The notes under the pieces: generated by a model
Told to the model about the DNA's origin: nothing
Databases searched by the model: none
The model's input: the letters and a program-made list of their open reading frames with translations, nothing else
Part shown: piece after piece, positions 1 to 11,014 of the stretch
Numbering within the stretch: position 1 is the stretch's first letter
Layout: each line of letters starts with the position of its first letter
Translations under genes and position numbers: made by a program
Origin: Actinostola sp. cb2023
Lineage: Eukaryota; Cnidaria; Anthozoa; Actiniaria; Actinostolidae
Assembly: GCA_033675265.1 (NCBI GenBank)
Contig: JAUJYZ010001512.1
Span: forward strand, 686,550-750,549
DNA: 64,000 nt
Reading direction: 5' to 3'

Positions 1-575
1 GGTTTTGCGTAATTATGAGCAAACTGCAGGATGCTTTTCATTCCGTGATGATATTTTAACTCATGCACTGGAAGAAAAACATAATATCATTGTCCAGAAT
101 GATCACGACAATATAACAAAAAGCATATTATGTCGAGCACTAAATGAGGTTTGCGATAAGGTGATAGCAAAACGCAGATACAGAACTGATCCGGCCTCAC
201 AGAAACGACAACGAGCATGGGGTTACCTTAACCTCAAAAGGAAATCTGACAACGCAAGTACAAGTGAAAGACTGACAATTGCTTGATTTCATTAGACGTT
301 ATTTCCGGTCTCGTGAGGAATTTTCATCAGCTGAATTGCACCTTTTCAATAGAATACTCTCTGCTTGATAGCACATGGAGGGCAGTGTTTGCCCGTCATT
401 TGAAGCAAATAATGAGATTCAAGGAGTTTTAACAGCTGATTGAAAGCCAACAATAGACCAAGAATGGCAACAGTTTTCAACAGGCATTATGGCGGTAGCT
501 TCAGAGTGCGATTGGCACGTCGTAACAAACGTTCAGGGAATGTCCCTGAGTTGCATCCAATTACGCAAAACCCTG
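1..575. mobile_element. Non-autonomous DNA transposon, left end clipped by window
   Basis: The window opens with GGTTTTGCGTAATT and the complement of this string lies at 558-573, followed by CCTG, so the full end would read CAGGGTTTTGCG. This gives an inverted-repeat element of about 575 bp whose left tip is cut off by the window start. Part of it (about 282-412) recurs in reverse orientation at about 32.37-32.78 kb and in short form at 37.91-37.96 kb, which supports a dispersed family. A CAGGG tip would be compatible with a hAT-like element, but the target duplication cannot be seen, so the superfamily is open. Confidence 0.65.
5..286 (+). CDS. Unrecognised open frame inside the first transposon
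   Basis: An open frame of about 93 codons without an ATG runs from the window edge to a TGA at 284-286. The peptide is polar and basic toward its end (KRQR and LKRKS), with no signal peptide or membrane segment. It lies inside the inverted-repeat element and begins in the terminal repeat itself, so it could be a carried gene fragment or a chance frame. I recognise no family and place little weight on it. Confidence 0.15.
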   Translation: MRNYEQTAGCFSFRDDILTHALEEKHNIIVQNDHDNITKSILCRALNEVCDKVIAKRRYRTDPASQKRQRAWGYLNLKRKSDNASTSERLTIA

Positions 576-2157
576 AAATAAAAGAAGTCATTTATCGAAC
601 AAACTATTGATGTAAAATATTATTGAATCGAACGGTCGTAACTTCAAACTTACCAGGCTTTCAAAGATACATAAAAAGGAAGTAAAACTTTTTCGCCTTC
701 ACTCTTCTTCTTCGGAACAATTCCATGGCATTCTTCATCTTTCCGCTTCAGCGTAGACAGCATTTTGTATTTGACAATATCGAATAATTATCATTATAAA
801 TGCGATAAGGTAACGTTTTGAATCTCGCTATAAACGCTGGAATTTTGCGGGGTTTTCCATGCACGGGTCGTCATGTTGTTGTCGATTTCGGATTGGTTGT
901 TCATATTGTACCCACCCCTAGATGTGTATAATTTGTCTATCCATTTCTTACTCTCGATAGTCCCCACGAGTGAAATTTTTGTCCAATCAGGTCCGAGCGC
1001 CAAAGCCCGCTGGGATTTCGTGTGGTGTAACGCTTACTTCCGTGGACAGCAAACGGGAACTCCGGATGAAAATGGCTGTATGTTATGGATTCTTCGAAGG
1101 ATTCCAGAATGAATCTGATGCTTTTTCTTGTCGTGACTCACTTTCGAGGAATCCATATTTATCATTCTTTCACCTGAGGTTGTTTGAATTGATGGGGAAT
1201 ACATTTTTAGGAGAGAAATCGAGGAGGATCGATCGTGACCTGTAGTGATTTGAGACTCGATGTTTCCGTCCTTCTCATTATATATGGAGGGGAGAGTTAG
1301 AGGAGCCAAAACACGTCAAAATCGTCCGAAACGAGGCAAAATGAAGACAAGACGGTATGTATATGTGAAATACACTTTATTTAGAAGCTATCATTCATTT
1401 ACTGTATTTTACTATAATTTACGTAAAGACCCAGACAGATACACAGCCTGGGTTTCCTGTGCTGTAAATACTCATTACTGCGTAACGATGATCAGCGAAG
1501 AATGACCACAAAATATCGCTTATGTTATAATTAGTATCGACGTAGTCTTTTGGCCTTTGGATTAATTTTTGAATCGAAATACTAAAGCATGTACAATAAA
1601 TATTCTGGTTGTAAGGAAATGGTAGAATGACGTTGTCACAGTTAATGACGTCAATTATCTATTCATTAGTCGTATGTCACTGTGTCAAATAAATATACAG
1701 TAATACCTGAACAAAACTAACTATTAAACCTACTAAGTGTGCATGTTTAGAATGCTTAAATTCGGATACTGTCCGAATACATCACGTCCTCAGATTTCTT
1801 CTTTTCTTGTCGCATTCTTTTGATAACTTTATCGTCATCTCCCATTGCGAGTATTATTGCGGAATTTTGGATATGACAATCCGGAATCTGTACGAAGTCG
1901 TGCGCTTCACCGACTGCCTTCGCTCTTTCGACGTTGATGTTTATCATGTTGTTGCAGGCTTTTCACTGCACAGATTTGAGCTCACATTTCTGCAGCTCTC
2001 TTGACTGGTTTCGAGTCGAAATAAATAGTATTAAAATGCCTCATAGTGAGTTACTCCGGCTAGCTCTCCGTTACTGGACCGTCTGCTCAATCACTTCTCT
2101 TGCTCCATATACTGCGGTCCGGTATCCACCGGACTTTACAAAGATTGTGTCTTTCTT
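576..2157. other. Intergenic, no supported gene
   Basis: The stretch has only short overlapping open frames on both strands with no recognisable motif, no clear exon with splice sites and no tandem repeat. A TATATGG-type AT-rich patch near 1280 and a run of short ORFs at 794-1309 are not convincing. Confidence 0.5.
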
Positions 2158-2481
2158 TTAAACCACACTAACATCTGCTTCAATTACAAACGCGGCCGGT
2201 TCATCAGACATTTGCTCCGCATTCAGTTCTCTTGGTATCTTACTACAGTATGGGTACAGGTAGGCAGCCAGTGTCGGTAATAACACAATAGCAAATAATA
2301 GCAGAAAACTAATGTCCCGAAAATTGCCTCCAATAGATTGAAAGACCACAAATAAGACCAGTGTCAAGCTGCAAAGTATGAAAACACAAGACGATATGAT
2401 ACAGGAACAATGGCACAAGTCTTGTCCTCCGCGTACAGTGTTCCTCGAATGACGATGGCGTTGATTTGGTGATCGAGACAT
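2158..2481 (-). CDS. Possible small two-helix membrane protein (107 aa)
   Basis: The frame starts with ATG at 2481 and ends with TAA at 2158-2160. The N-terminus is basic (SRSPNQRHRHSR), followed by a hydrophobic helix at about residues 28-48 (SSCVFILCSLTLVLFVVF) and a second at about 58-77 (ISFLLLFAIVLLPTLAAYL). A short acidic tail ends in SVV. This is a plausible hairpin membrane protein with both ends on the same side. I do not recognise a family. The start context is weak (C at -3) and I see no clear poly(A) signal. An inverted-repeat element begins about 160 bp upstream. It could also be the single long exon of a larger gene or a chance frame. Confidence 0.35.
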   Translation of the reverse strand: MSRSPNQRHRHSRNTVRGGQDLCHCSCIISSCVFILCSLTLVLFVVFQSIGGNFRDISFLLLFAIVLLPTLAAYLYPYCSKIPRELNAEQMSDEPAAFVIEADVSVV

Positions 2482-2642
2482 GCGTGCTCACCGAAGAGAG
2501 AAGACCGTATTGGAGCTCAGTGCAATCCTGATACTTGTACCGCAGGGATTTAGGATCAAACTACAGCAACATTAACGCACGTAACGGGATTTGAGTAGTG
2601 TTGTGACCGGACGACGTACGATCACGCTACGCGCTATTAATA

Positions 2643-3189
2643 CAGTCGATTCAGAAAACGTTGTCGGTGACCGTCCTCGCGACTACGCGACTAGACCGAA
2701 CGGGAGTATGGGTAGAAATCACTGAATCAATAAATTATTCGCTCTGGAAATTTATTTTCTCATCATATTGGCAAGTAATCGAATGAATGTATGCCATCGT
2801 GTTTTACGAAAGGAGAATAAGAGTCATTATGACTCATTTTCCGTCAAGGACGTGCCGTGCTTTGAGAACGTTCAGTTGTTGAAATACCATATTTCTAAAC
2901 GCTGCCCTGAAGAACTGTCGCCAGCTACAAACAGTCACTTCCCAATGGGTTACTTTGGGGAGACGAACAAGAGGTTTTCTATCTCTACTGTGGAATCCAA
3001 ACCACTCGCCAGCGTAGGTCTTCACTCATTGTTTACTGTAAGCTCGAGGCATGGCTAATCAATATGCACCTACCCGCTTCCCGCTTCGGTGATTTCTTAT
3101 TATTACCGTAGTATTTCTACCCATACTCCCGTTCGGTCTAGTCGCATAGTCGTGAGGCCGGTCACCGACAACGTTTTCTGAATCGACTG
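2643..3189. mobile_element. TA-flanked MITE with about 75-bp inverted repeats
   Basis: The left arm (about 2643-2719) starts CAGTCGATTCAG and the right arm (about 3114-3189) is its near-perfect complement, ending CTGAATCGACTG. Both ends abut TA, the target of Tc1/mariner and pogo-like elements, and a CAGT tip is typical of pogo/Tigger relatives. The interior has a 96-codon frame without ATG (2768-3058) that resembles no transposase I know, so the element is non-autonomous. Confidence 0.8.
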
Positions 3190-3683
3190 TATATTGTAGT
3201 CTATCCATGCCCCTCCCCCCTCAAGATTGCGTGTTACGAAAGCCAGTCCGTTGAGTGGTTCGTGCGTTGCTCTGTCAACAAACGAAGGCGCATAATCACA
3301 AGCGTGACACGTGCTGATAGTTTAGTTTATTTATCAAACATACAAAAGTTGACAACGCTAAAAGAGAGGTTTCTTTCTCTTGAAAAAAAACATTAAGAAA
3401 CCTAAACAAACAAAACCGAACATCAAAGCAGTCAATATGGATTTCACGGATGTCAGTGCGTAATAGTTTAATAATTATATTATAGTAATAGTTTAATAAT
3501 TATATTATACATTGTAATGATCATGTTCTTCAGTTATTCATGCTGTGCGAGTACTGCTGTCTGATTTCCAGATGTTAAAATGACTTCAGCATATGTAGGT
3601 AACGTTACATTGCCTACATACAAATAGTACGGTGGTGGAGGCTCGTGAACATAGCTTTGACAAGTATCCGTGGTGTCACATTA

Positions 3684-3916
3684 GAGAGATTTAGCAAACA
3701 CGACGCGACGTGAGAACACGACGTTAGATGACGAATATATCACATTTGGTCATTGCGTGACTACCGTGACAACGTCGCGACGTCAAGTTCACGACGCCAT
3801 TTCACTTGTTTTCACGTCCTCTTCATGACGTTGAAGACGCCAACGGTCGTTTCACAGTTATTCGTCAGCGCGCGCGCCGTCCTCTTTCACGTCGCGTCGT
3901 GTTTGCTAAATCTCTC
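3684..3916. mobile_element. Palindromic MITE rich in ACG/CGT
   Basis: Terminal repeats GAGAGATTTAGCAAACACGA and the matching complement (ending GCTAAATCTCTC) enclose about 233 bp and are flanked by TA on both sides (3682-3683 and 3917-3918). The interior is unusually rich in CGT/ACG words and CpG compared with the AT-rich flanks, and much of it is self-complementary. Confidence 0.8.
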
Positions 3917-3918
3917 TA

Positions 3919-4797
3919 TTGTATAGTCACTGAAGAGTTTTGATTCGATGTTGAAATTCTTGACTTTGCTCTGCACATACTGTATGCCATGGATACAAGG
4001 AATAGAGTCACCACAAGCAGTAGAAATCCAATGATTTTATACGGCGCACCTTTAACATAAATGACCACAGCCATAGCATCCAGGTACATCGATCATGTCG
4101 TTTCGACTCAAATGTTGAATTTGTATCAGTGGCAGTAGGTAGTTGCGATGTTGGAAAATACATCTTGAATGATCAATTCTTTCCCAGTTGATCCGTGTGA
4201 GAGAGACGGAGTGTGTATGTGTGTGTTTAATATCGCATAAGATTTCTTAGTCTATATCGTATAGAATTCTATCTGAAGTAGTAGATGACACTGAGCGACA
4301 GTCAGGCAAATCAGTTGTATCACGAAACAGTTAAAGGTCACGCAACATTTATTATGCTTGGATGAGCGTACGTGCCTCGATGTGTTCCTTCTCACTCATT
4401 TTCGCGGGTACTCTCGATCTGTCATCCTCGGAAACTCAGGGTTCCTAAGGGGGAAGGGGAGAGGGGGGAGGAGGAGAGGGGAGGGGGGAATCTCGCGATT
4501 TTCACTGATTGTGATACTTGTTAGACTTGTTACAACGAAATGGAGAATGATAAATTCAATATTGACTGCAATAAATATATTTTACGTTTATAATTATTAA
4601 AGATCGCACCGGACTTTTTAATTCATCATGTGCTGTTATCCGTAATGCCTAGCCCTGCAGTCGTCCAGTCCAGGATGCGCTGCGCCCTGTTCGATTACGA
4701 GGGACGCCTGGTAGTTTTTCAATACGAGTACAGCTATATGCTGAAACGCGTGACTCAGTTACTTTCATGATATAGATCATCAAGTCAACTCGATGGG
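3919..4797. other. 5' flank of beta-helix gene A
   Basis: No gene is supported here. There is a G-rich purine tract at about 4449-4489 next to a sequence (TCATCCTCGGAAACTCAGGG) related to the foldback family at 18.84 kb. The promoter and 5' UTR of the next gene must lie in this interval, but no TATA box is obvious. Confidence 0.45.
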
Positions 4798-7700
4798 ATG
4801 GCGACCTGGTTAACAGTACTCATTGGCCTTGCTTTTATAGGTATCTACTTTGATCGAGGATTGGCTGCATCTACATACGACCACGAACAGTACAAGCACT
4901 TTATTGCCGTGTCAAGCAAAGGCCACGATGATGAAACCTGTTTGAACGCTTCTTCACCGAAAGGATCTCTCAAAACTCCATGTAAAACACTTAATTACGC
5001 AATTAACTCTACCAAGAATGCCACAGAAGTTTATCTTGAGCCTGGAACCTATAATTTAACAGGAAATGCTACGTTCAGTGAAGTCTTTGATTTCAAACTT
5101 CTGGGAAACGCAAATCATTCAAACGCCGTGACCATCCATTGCTCTTCCGACGTGGGTTTCTCTTTCATACGAAGTAGGAGGATTACCATTCAAGGTATCA
5201 CGTTTACTCGCTGGAAGACTTCATAAAAGTACAGTTGGGACAGCGTTTAGTCGAATAAATAAAACACACGTTCCATTCCATGCTGGAGTGTTTTTTGCCT
5301 ACTGCAGGGACATCACAATCGAGGATTCAATCATCACAAATAGTCAAGGTGTTGGTTTGATACTGTATGATGTTGGTGGAGACGTCAACGTCATCAAGTC
5401 AATATTTAGCAGAAACTCACCTGACCTGGACAATAATTGCACCCACGATCTCAGTTACACCAGGGCTGGTGGTGGAGTGTATGTGGAATTTACCTTCAAC
5501 GGAGCACTTCCACCATTTAATCATTCAGAAACTGAACGGTTTTATTATCAGAATAACAGCACCTTTCTCTTTGAAAGCTGCACGTTTGAAGAAAATTGGG
5601 CTCCAGAACAGTGTTTTATGAATAAAATCGAGTTTCCATCTGGTGATGACCACATGCCTTTTGGAAGAGGTGGCGGGATTTCATTTTTCGTGAAGGGTAC
5701 CACCAAAAACAATGTCATTAACATTACAAATTGTAAGTTTGTTAGAAATAAAGCCGTCTGGGGCGCAGGCTTGTTTGTCGAGTTCCAAGATTCTTCACAG
5801 AACAATACGATGAGTGTCTCTCGTTCTGATTTTATCAGCAACAGTAACAGCACTGCTGGAGGTGGAATACGTAGTGGGATTCCAATTTGGGAAGGAAAGC
5901 TACATGCTAACAAGATAATCCATGAAGGATGCACCTTTGACAATAACTCTGCGCTGTTTGGTGGAGGAGTTTCACACTATGGACCACTTTATCGTCCTTA
6001 TGATAAAGACGACAATAAACGCGAAGTTATATACAGAAATTGTACTTGGATCAAGAACAAAGCAACCATTGGTGCAGCCATTGGACTGGCAACTAGTGCT
6101 ATGGATTTACCCATGAGAAATGTTAACCCTAACATCAAAGGACCGATTCTGCCATATATGGCATGTCTTGACGACTGTAGACTTGTGGGTAATCAAATTA
6201 TACGAACTGAGGATAAAATCGTCATCGGTCAGGGTGCTCTCTATGCATACACTGTCCCTGTTGTGCTCAAGGGGAATACAAGTTTTGAAAACAATGAAAA
6301 CACGGCTTTGGTTTTGGATGGTGCTGTGTTAAAGGTGTTTCAACACCACATCGTTCATTAACAACACTGGTCTGAGTGGGGGAGGGGTCGGTATGTATGG
6401 GATGTCAATCATCGATTTAATGCCGGCCTCAAAGCTGTATTTCAAACACAATCATGCTAAAGAGAAGGGGGGTGCTATTTATGTAGATTCAAGTGGCCCC
6501 CCTGTAGTGGCTTTCCAAACAACAGAAATCAATACACATCCTTGTTTTTTGGCGTACAATGATTCAATGACGTTACAAAATGTTGATGAATGGCAAACGA
6601 ACATAACATTTGACTCAAATACTGCATCAGGTGGTGGAGGTAATTCCATCTACGCTACGAGTCTACAAGGTTGTCGTCGACCTGGTGAACAAAGGATCAA
6701 CAACTGTTCTCTTCAGTGGCATTTTGTCGAGTATTTAAGAGTGAATAATGAGAAAGTAAACATTGGAGATGAAATCGCTACAGATCCTATCATGATTGAA
6801 ATCGTCCCACAAGAATGGCAAATGTCCCCGGGTGAGGACTTCCAAGCAACGATCAAACTGATTGGTGAGAAAGGTAGCCTGGTTCAAGGTGTAGTTAAGC
6901 TATCTATAAATGCCTCGAATTCTGATGCTTCTCTAGGAATGCCATCGCCACTTTTACTTATAAAAGATATAACCAGTACCGGCAACAACAAGGTTCCTGG
7001 TCTGATGATCAAAGGATCGTGCGGAAGTGTTTTTAATTTAAATCTAAGAACTGTCAGCGGTCAGACTATTAGTACAGAACAGTCTAACTTAAAGTTGTTT
7101 AAGTGTAATCAAGGATTTCACTTAGATAATGAAGAAAAGCAGTGTGTTTGTTCCAAAAGCATTCTAGGGATCTCAAGATGTAGTGATGATAAACGAAAAG
7201 TGTATTTGAAAAACGGTTACTGGGGTGGACAAGTGGGTGGTGTTTTTGATGCGTACGCATGTCCTAACGGATATTGTCTCAAAAAAGACAGAGATTTGAC
7301 AAGGAGAGATTTCATCTTAACAAAACTGATTTGTGTGCTAAAAACAGGAACACCTCAGTGCCTCTTTGTGGACAATGCAAAAACAATTACAGCGTATCGC
7401 TTGGTAGTGAACAATGTATCCAGACTATACACTGCAACAAAGAAAGACTTTGGCTTCTTCTTGTTTTCTTCTTAGTGATGCTTATTTTCGTGCTTTTTGT
7501 TCTCAAAATTGACCTTGATATATTTACTGCTTATCTGAATGCCTGGCTTTACTCTTACCAAATCATTCTACATCTCATCAAAGTGGAGAACGAAGTCTTT
7601 GATCCGTTCATATCGTTCGTGATTGGACTCGCTAACTGGAGATTCCATGTAACTGGCTTCTGTTTCATCCCAGGACTTACTAACTTTTACAAACTCGGAA

Positions 7701-8590
7701 TTAACTACATTCTGCCTTTCTACGTGCTCTTCCTCCTCTTTGTGTTGTCCAAAATAAGCAGGTTTTTCCCGCGTTGCTACATCAATAGGAATGTCTCTCA
7801 TGCTCTGTGTAATCTTCTAGTATTGTGCTATACAGATATCACCACCATATCGTTCAACATCCTACACTATGCTCACCTCGGAGGGAAGTGGGTTTTGTAC
7901 TTTGACGGCAATATTGACTTCTTTGAAGATTGGAAAACACACCTGCCTTTCACTATTTTGGCCATTGTACTGGTGATTTTCTTTGTGATCCTGTTGCCCT
8001 TGACGCTTCTCTTTACTCCATGGTTCTTCAACAGGTTTCCATATTTTGTCAGGTTTCGTCTGTTCTTCGATCTCTTCCAGAGTTGTTTTGAAGACCAGGA
8101 AAAGGACAGGAACTGTCGTTGGTTTGCTGCTTTCTACTTTCTGTGTCGCATTTGGATACTCCTCATGGCCTTATACCTTCCACTTGGTCCTTTAAAGAGA
8201 TCCATACTGGAAGCCTCATGTATCGTGATATTGGGAACGTGTTTGTATTTACAGCCTTACAACACTTCTTATAAGTGGCTCAACACCTTAGATGCCGTCC
8301 TATTGGCTAATCTTTGTCTCATTACTGTCTTCAGTTCTGCACTGACCAGCGATGCAGATACCTCAACCATCCATGGTTTAAAAATCTTTATCAACATCCT
8401 GGCCTATGTACCTCTGGTCTACCTTGTAGGATTAGCTGTTTATTATGGCCACAAATATGTCAAGGAAAGCCAAGCAAGAAACAAACATATTCGTCTGACG
8501 GACGAAACATCAACAACTGATGACGATCCACGATCAAATACTGCTGGGGAAACTGAAAGTGCGCAGCGTGCACGCAATCATCCTTTATAA
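4798..8590 (+). CDS. PMP-like beta-helix plus multi-pass membrane protein, paralogue A (frame broken three times)
   Basis: Predicted about 1263 aa. Signal peptide: residues 1-23. The next segment carries CLN...TPCKTL, then a long parallel beta-helix whose rungs repeat GGG[IV] and FxxN motifs (GGGVYVEF, GGGISFFV, WGAGLFVEF, FGGGVSHYG, KGGAIYV), as in chlamydial PMPs. A Cys-rich module follows (CVC, ISRC, NGYWGG, CP..YC, LCGQCK), then about 8-9 hydrophobic helices from 7.46 kb to the end, with CRWF and YKWLNTLDA near the last ones. A cell-surface receptor, adhesion or channel-like role is inference. Alignment to paralogue B shows three frame changes: near 5210, one extra base at about 6341, and one base missing in the A6 run at 7281-7286. 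No substitution stops occur. The first change could instead be a 39-bp intron (5196-5234), but the skipped codons match B, so an indel is likelier. Confidence 0.82.
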
Positions 8591-8686
8591 GGGAAAAACA
8601 CACGAGAAATCCCGACGATAAATCACCCAAGAAACTCTATGTCTCCACGATTGTATGGCACATCTCGGCCCAACTAGAAGATTTTA

Positions 8687-9091
8687 ATTAGCCATTTCAA
8701 AAACGAGTGGAGGACTGGGAACGAGTTTTTAGAATTAATCTAATTAAGAAATGAACCCCATCACAAGAAAGAGCATATCAGAATTAGTAACTTTCAGGAG
8801 TTTGATAGGGTTTGGACAAGTAGCAAATGAACTGCAGACATTTAAAAACTGCAAAAATTACAAAGAAATGTATGGTTACGGGGGACAAGTGTCCCTGGTA
8901 AACATACATTTCTTTGTAAATTTTGCGATGTTTGGAAAGCTGTTACTGGTTCAATATCTAACTAAACCTAACAAAACTTTGTAAACTTACTAATTTTGAT
9001 ATGCTCTTTCTTGTGATGGGATTCATTTTTTAATTAGATTAATTCTAAAAACTCGTTCCCAGTCCTCCACTCGTTTTTGAAATGGCTAATT
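8687..9091. mobile_element. Foldback (long palindrome) element
   Basis: The left arm begins AATTAGCCATTTCAAAAACG and the right arm ends with its complement. Pairing continues inward through GGACTGGGAACGAG and CATCACAAGAAAGAGCATAT, and the centre is also self-complementary (AAAGAAATGTATG against CATACATTTCTTT). The whole 405 bp could fold into one hairpin. It lies only about 95 bp beyond the stop codon of gene A, so it may supply that gene's 3' end. No coding capacity is credible. Confidence 0.85.
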
Positions 9092-9451
9092 GATTGTTGT
9101 TATTGGAAAAAAATACGTACGGACTTCGGGGGGATTCCGGCTCCCTATAGTTGGCTGGTAGGGATGATCTTCGTATGTTTTGGGGGTTGAAATCGGAGAT
9201 TTAGTATTTTTTTTAAAGGGTTGGCAAAGCGCAATCCATCGGTTTTCCGACAGACATTATCCCTACCTTTTATTCCCCGAAGAACAACCTCCTTCCCCTT
9301 CCGGGGGACGCCGGAATGTTGCACAATAATAATAATGATAATAAAAATAAATAGTACTTATAAAGCGCTTATAAAGTGTTTATAAGCGCATTCTGTTACC
9401 TCAATGCGCTAAAAAAAACTTAAAAAAGAAATGATTGTTTAATTATTGTTT
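9092..9451. repeat. Repeat-derived spacer with AAT-rich tail
   Basis: GC-rich, imperfectly inverted patches (CTTCGGGGGGATTCCGG near 9125 and TTCCGGGGGACGCCGGAA near 9299) bracket about 190 bp. A tail of AATAATAATGATAATAAAAATAA then leads into TATAAAGCGC-type sequence at 9330-9400. The second part resembles the GCGCTATATAA plus triplet tails seen at 26.7-27.2 kb, probably the 3' end of a retroposon family. Confidence 0.4.
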
Positions 9452-10004
9452 GTGTACTTGGACGAAAATCGATCGAAATTTAATTTAGCTGAAACTTCAT
9501 TGAATAATTCTTCAAGGGTCTACTAATAACTAGTTAAAATCTTTTTTCGATATTCCAGAGGGAAGTACTATATTTTTATGAATCTTTAGAGGTGTCAGTG
9601 ACGTCATCTACTCAACCCAACATTCAGCTCCATACATTTCTTTGTATTTTGTGAGTCAAAATATCTCAATGTTTTGTTCAGATAACAGCTCTGCATTGAA
9701 GACAACTGGTCAGACAATCAATCCTAAGCACAAATAATGTAAGAAAACTCCTTCACCCAAACTTTTAGCTTCATTGAAATAAAATAATTCAAGAAACTAT
9801 TAAAACACAAAGAAATGTATGGAGCGAAGCTGTGTTGATTGTTAATAGGGTTGGGTAGATGACCTCACTGACACTTCTAAAGATTCATAAAAATGTAATA
9901 CTTCCCATAGGAATTTTGAGAAAACACATTAACCAGTAATTGTATGGCTCTTTGAGATTATTTCAGTGAAGTTTCAGCTAAATTAAATTTCATCCCAGCA
10001 CTTA
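9452..10004. mobile_element. Degraded copy of TTAA-flanked MITE family (forward)
   Basis: From TACTTGGACGAAAATCGATC at the left to the complementary GAAGTTTCAGCTAAATTAAA near the right, this about 550-bp unit is the reverse complement of the element at 17805-18362. The terminal bases are eroded here, and no clean target duplication remains. Confidence 0.8.
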
Positions 10005-10038
10005 GGTTTTTTACGTTTTGATTTCTCATTGAGAGTAG

Positions 10039-10229
10039 CTAGTCTCCTACGCAGCCGTTGTTAGTGTCGTCACTTGCAGCCGTTATTAGTGTCGTCACTT
10101 GCAGCCGTTATTAGTGTCGTCACTTGCAGCCGTTGTTAGTGTCGTCACTTGCAGCCGTTATTAGTGTCGTCACTTGCAGCCGTTATTAGTGTCGTCACTT
10201 GCAGCCGTTATTAGTGTGTAGGAGACTAG
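10039..10229. repeat. 25-bp minisatellite enclosed by inverted ends
   Basis: About 6.6 copies of a 25-bp unit (CGTTATTAGTGTCGTCACTTGC core, 10051-10216) differ only at a G/A position. They are bounded by CTAGTCTCCTAC at 10039-10050 and its exact complement GTAGGAGACTAG at 10218-10229. The string TTGAGAG occurs just outside both ends and could be a target duplication. The arrangement looks like a small transposable element whose core has expanded in tandem. Confidence 0.85.
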
Positions 10230-11014
10230 TTGAGAGCAGGATCAGATGAAACTTGTCTTGAGATTCAAAGTAATCTAGTTTTTGTATTGGCAAAACTGCA
10301 GAATACCCCACACCTATTTTGCATAACAATAGAACCTATTGTTATAACTGATTCGTCATTCTCAAAGAGTGCCGCTACTAGAGCTTGATATACATGTAGT
10401 TACTGTACTACCATGTCCATTCGACTGCTGTACGGTGGGTAAACTAAACGTTCTTCGATTAGTCCACAGCCGATCAATCATCCTCGGGAACCCAGGGGTA
10501 TATTCTGTCGCTCGTTACTCGCTAGAACCAGTATTATGTAAGGCAATCAGTAAGGCAATCAGCGAAAGCATCATCTCCCTTGACATGCCCTTGAATGCAA
10601 GGGAGTGGATTATTTCGCTGGTGGAGTAAAATAATCGTTTAAAGTAAGTCTTATAATGTATTATTTAAATTTATTAGAATGACGAAACACGAATAAAATA
10701 TGAAATAAAACACTACACGATAGTGAAAAAAGAAAGACTCAAACTAGTCACTATGCACATCACGGCATTGAGCAATCGATGCAGAAATGTCAACCTTAAA
10801 TTATCAACAATTCAAGACATTGAAGGGAAGGAAAAACATTCAAAACCAATGTCGATTCCTGTCGATTGGCGCGCAGTTTGGAGCGCGCGCGCTGGCAAAC
10901 TCTTTCCCAGGACTTCCCGCGTATCTTGGAACGCCTGGCTGATTATCACTATTTTTCCAAGAATCAGCCTGCATGGGGAGATATATTGTGGGGAGGAAGT
11001 ATTTGTACTTGAGG
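10230..11014. other. 5' flank of beta-helix gene B
   Basis: The interval holds a partial copy (about 10480-10525) of the CATCCTCGGGAACCCAGGGG family found as a hairpin at 18.84 kb. A GC-rich palindromic patch (GGCGCGC...GCGCGCGC) at 10868-10892 lies about 125 bp before the chosen start codon of gene B and is probably in its promoter or 5' UTR. No separate gene is supported. Confidence 0.4.

Noticed and set aside
5195..5234. Short intron in gene A (GTATCA to TACAG, about 39 bp) instead of a frame break
   Set aside because: The splice would be in frame, but the skipped sequence (AGRLHKS in the shifted frame) matches CGHLHFT of gene B, so it is probably coding. Kept only as an alternative.
10055..10216. 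CRISPR-like regular repeat
   Set aside because: The 25-bp units are directly adjacent without unique spacers, in an animal genome; it is a minisatellite.
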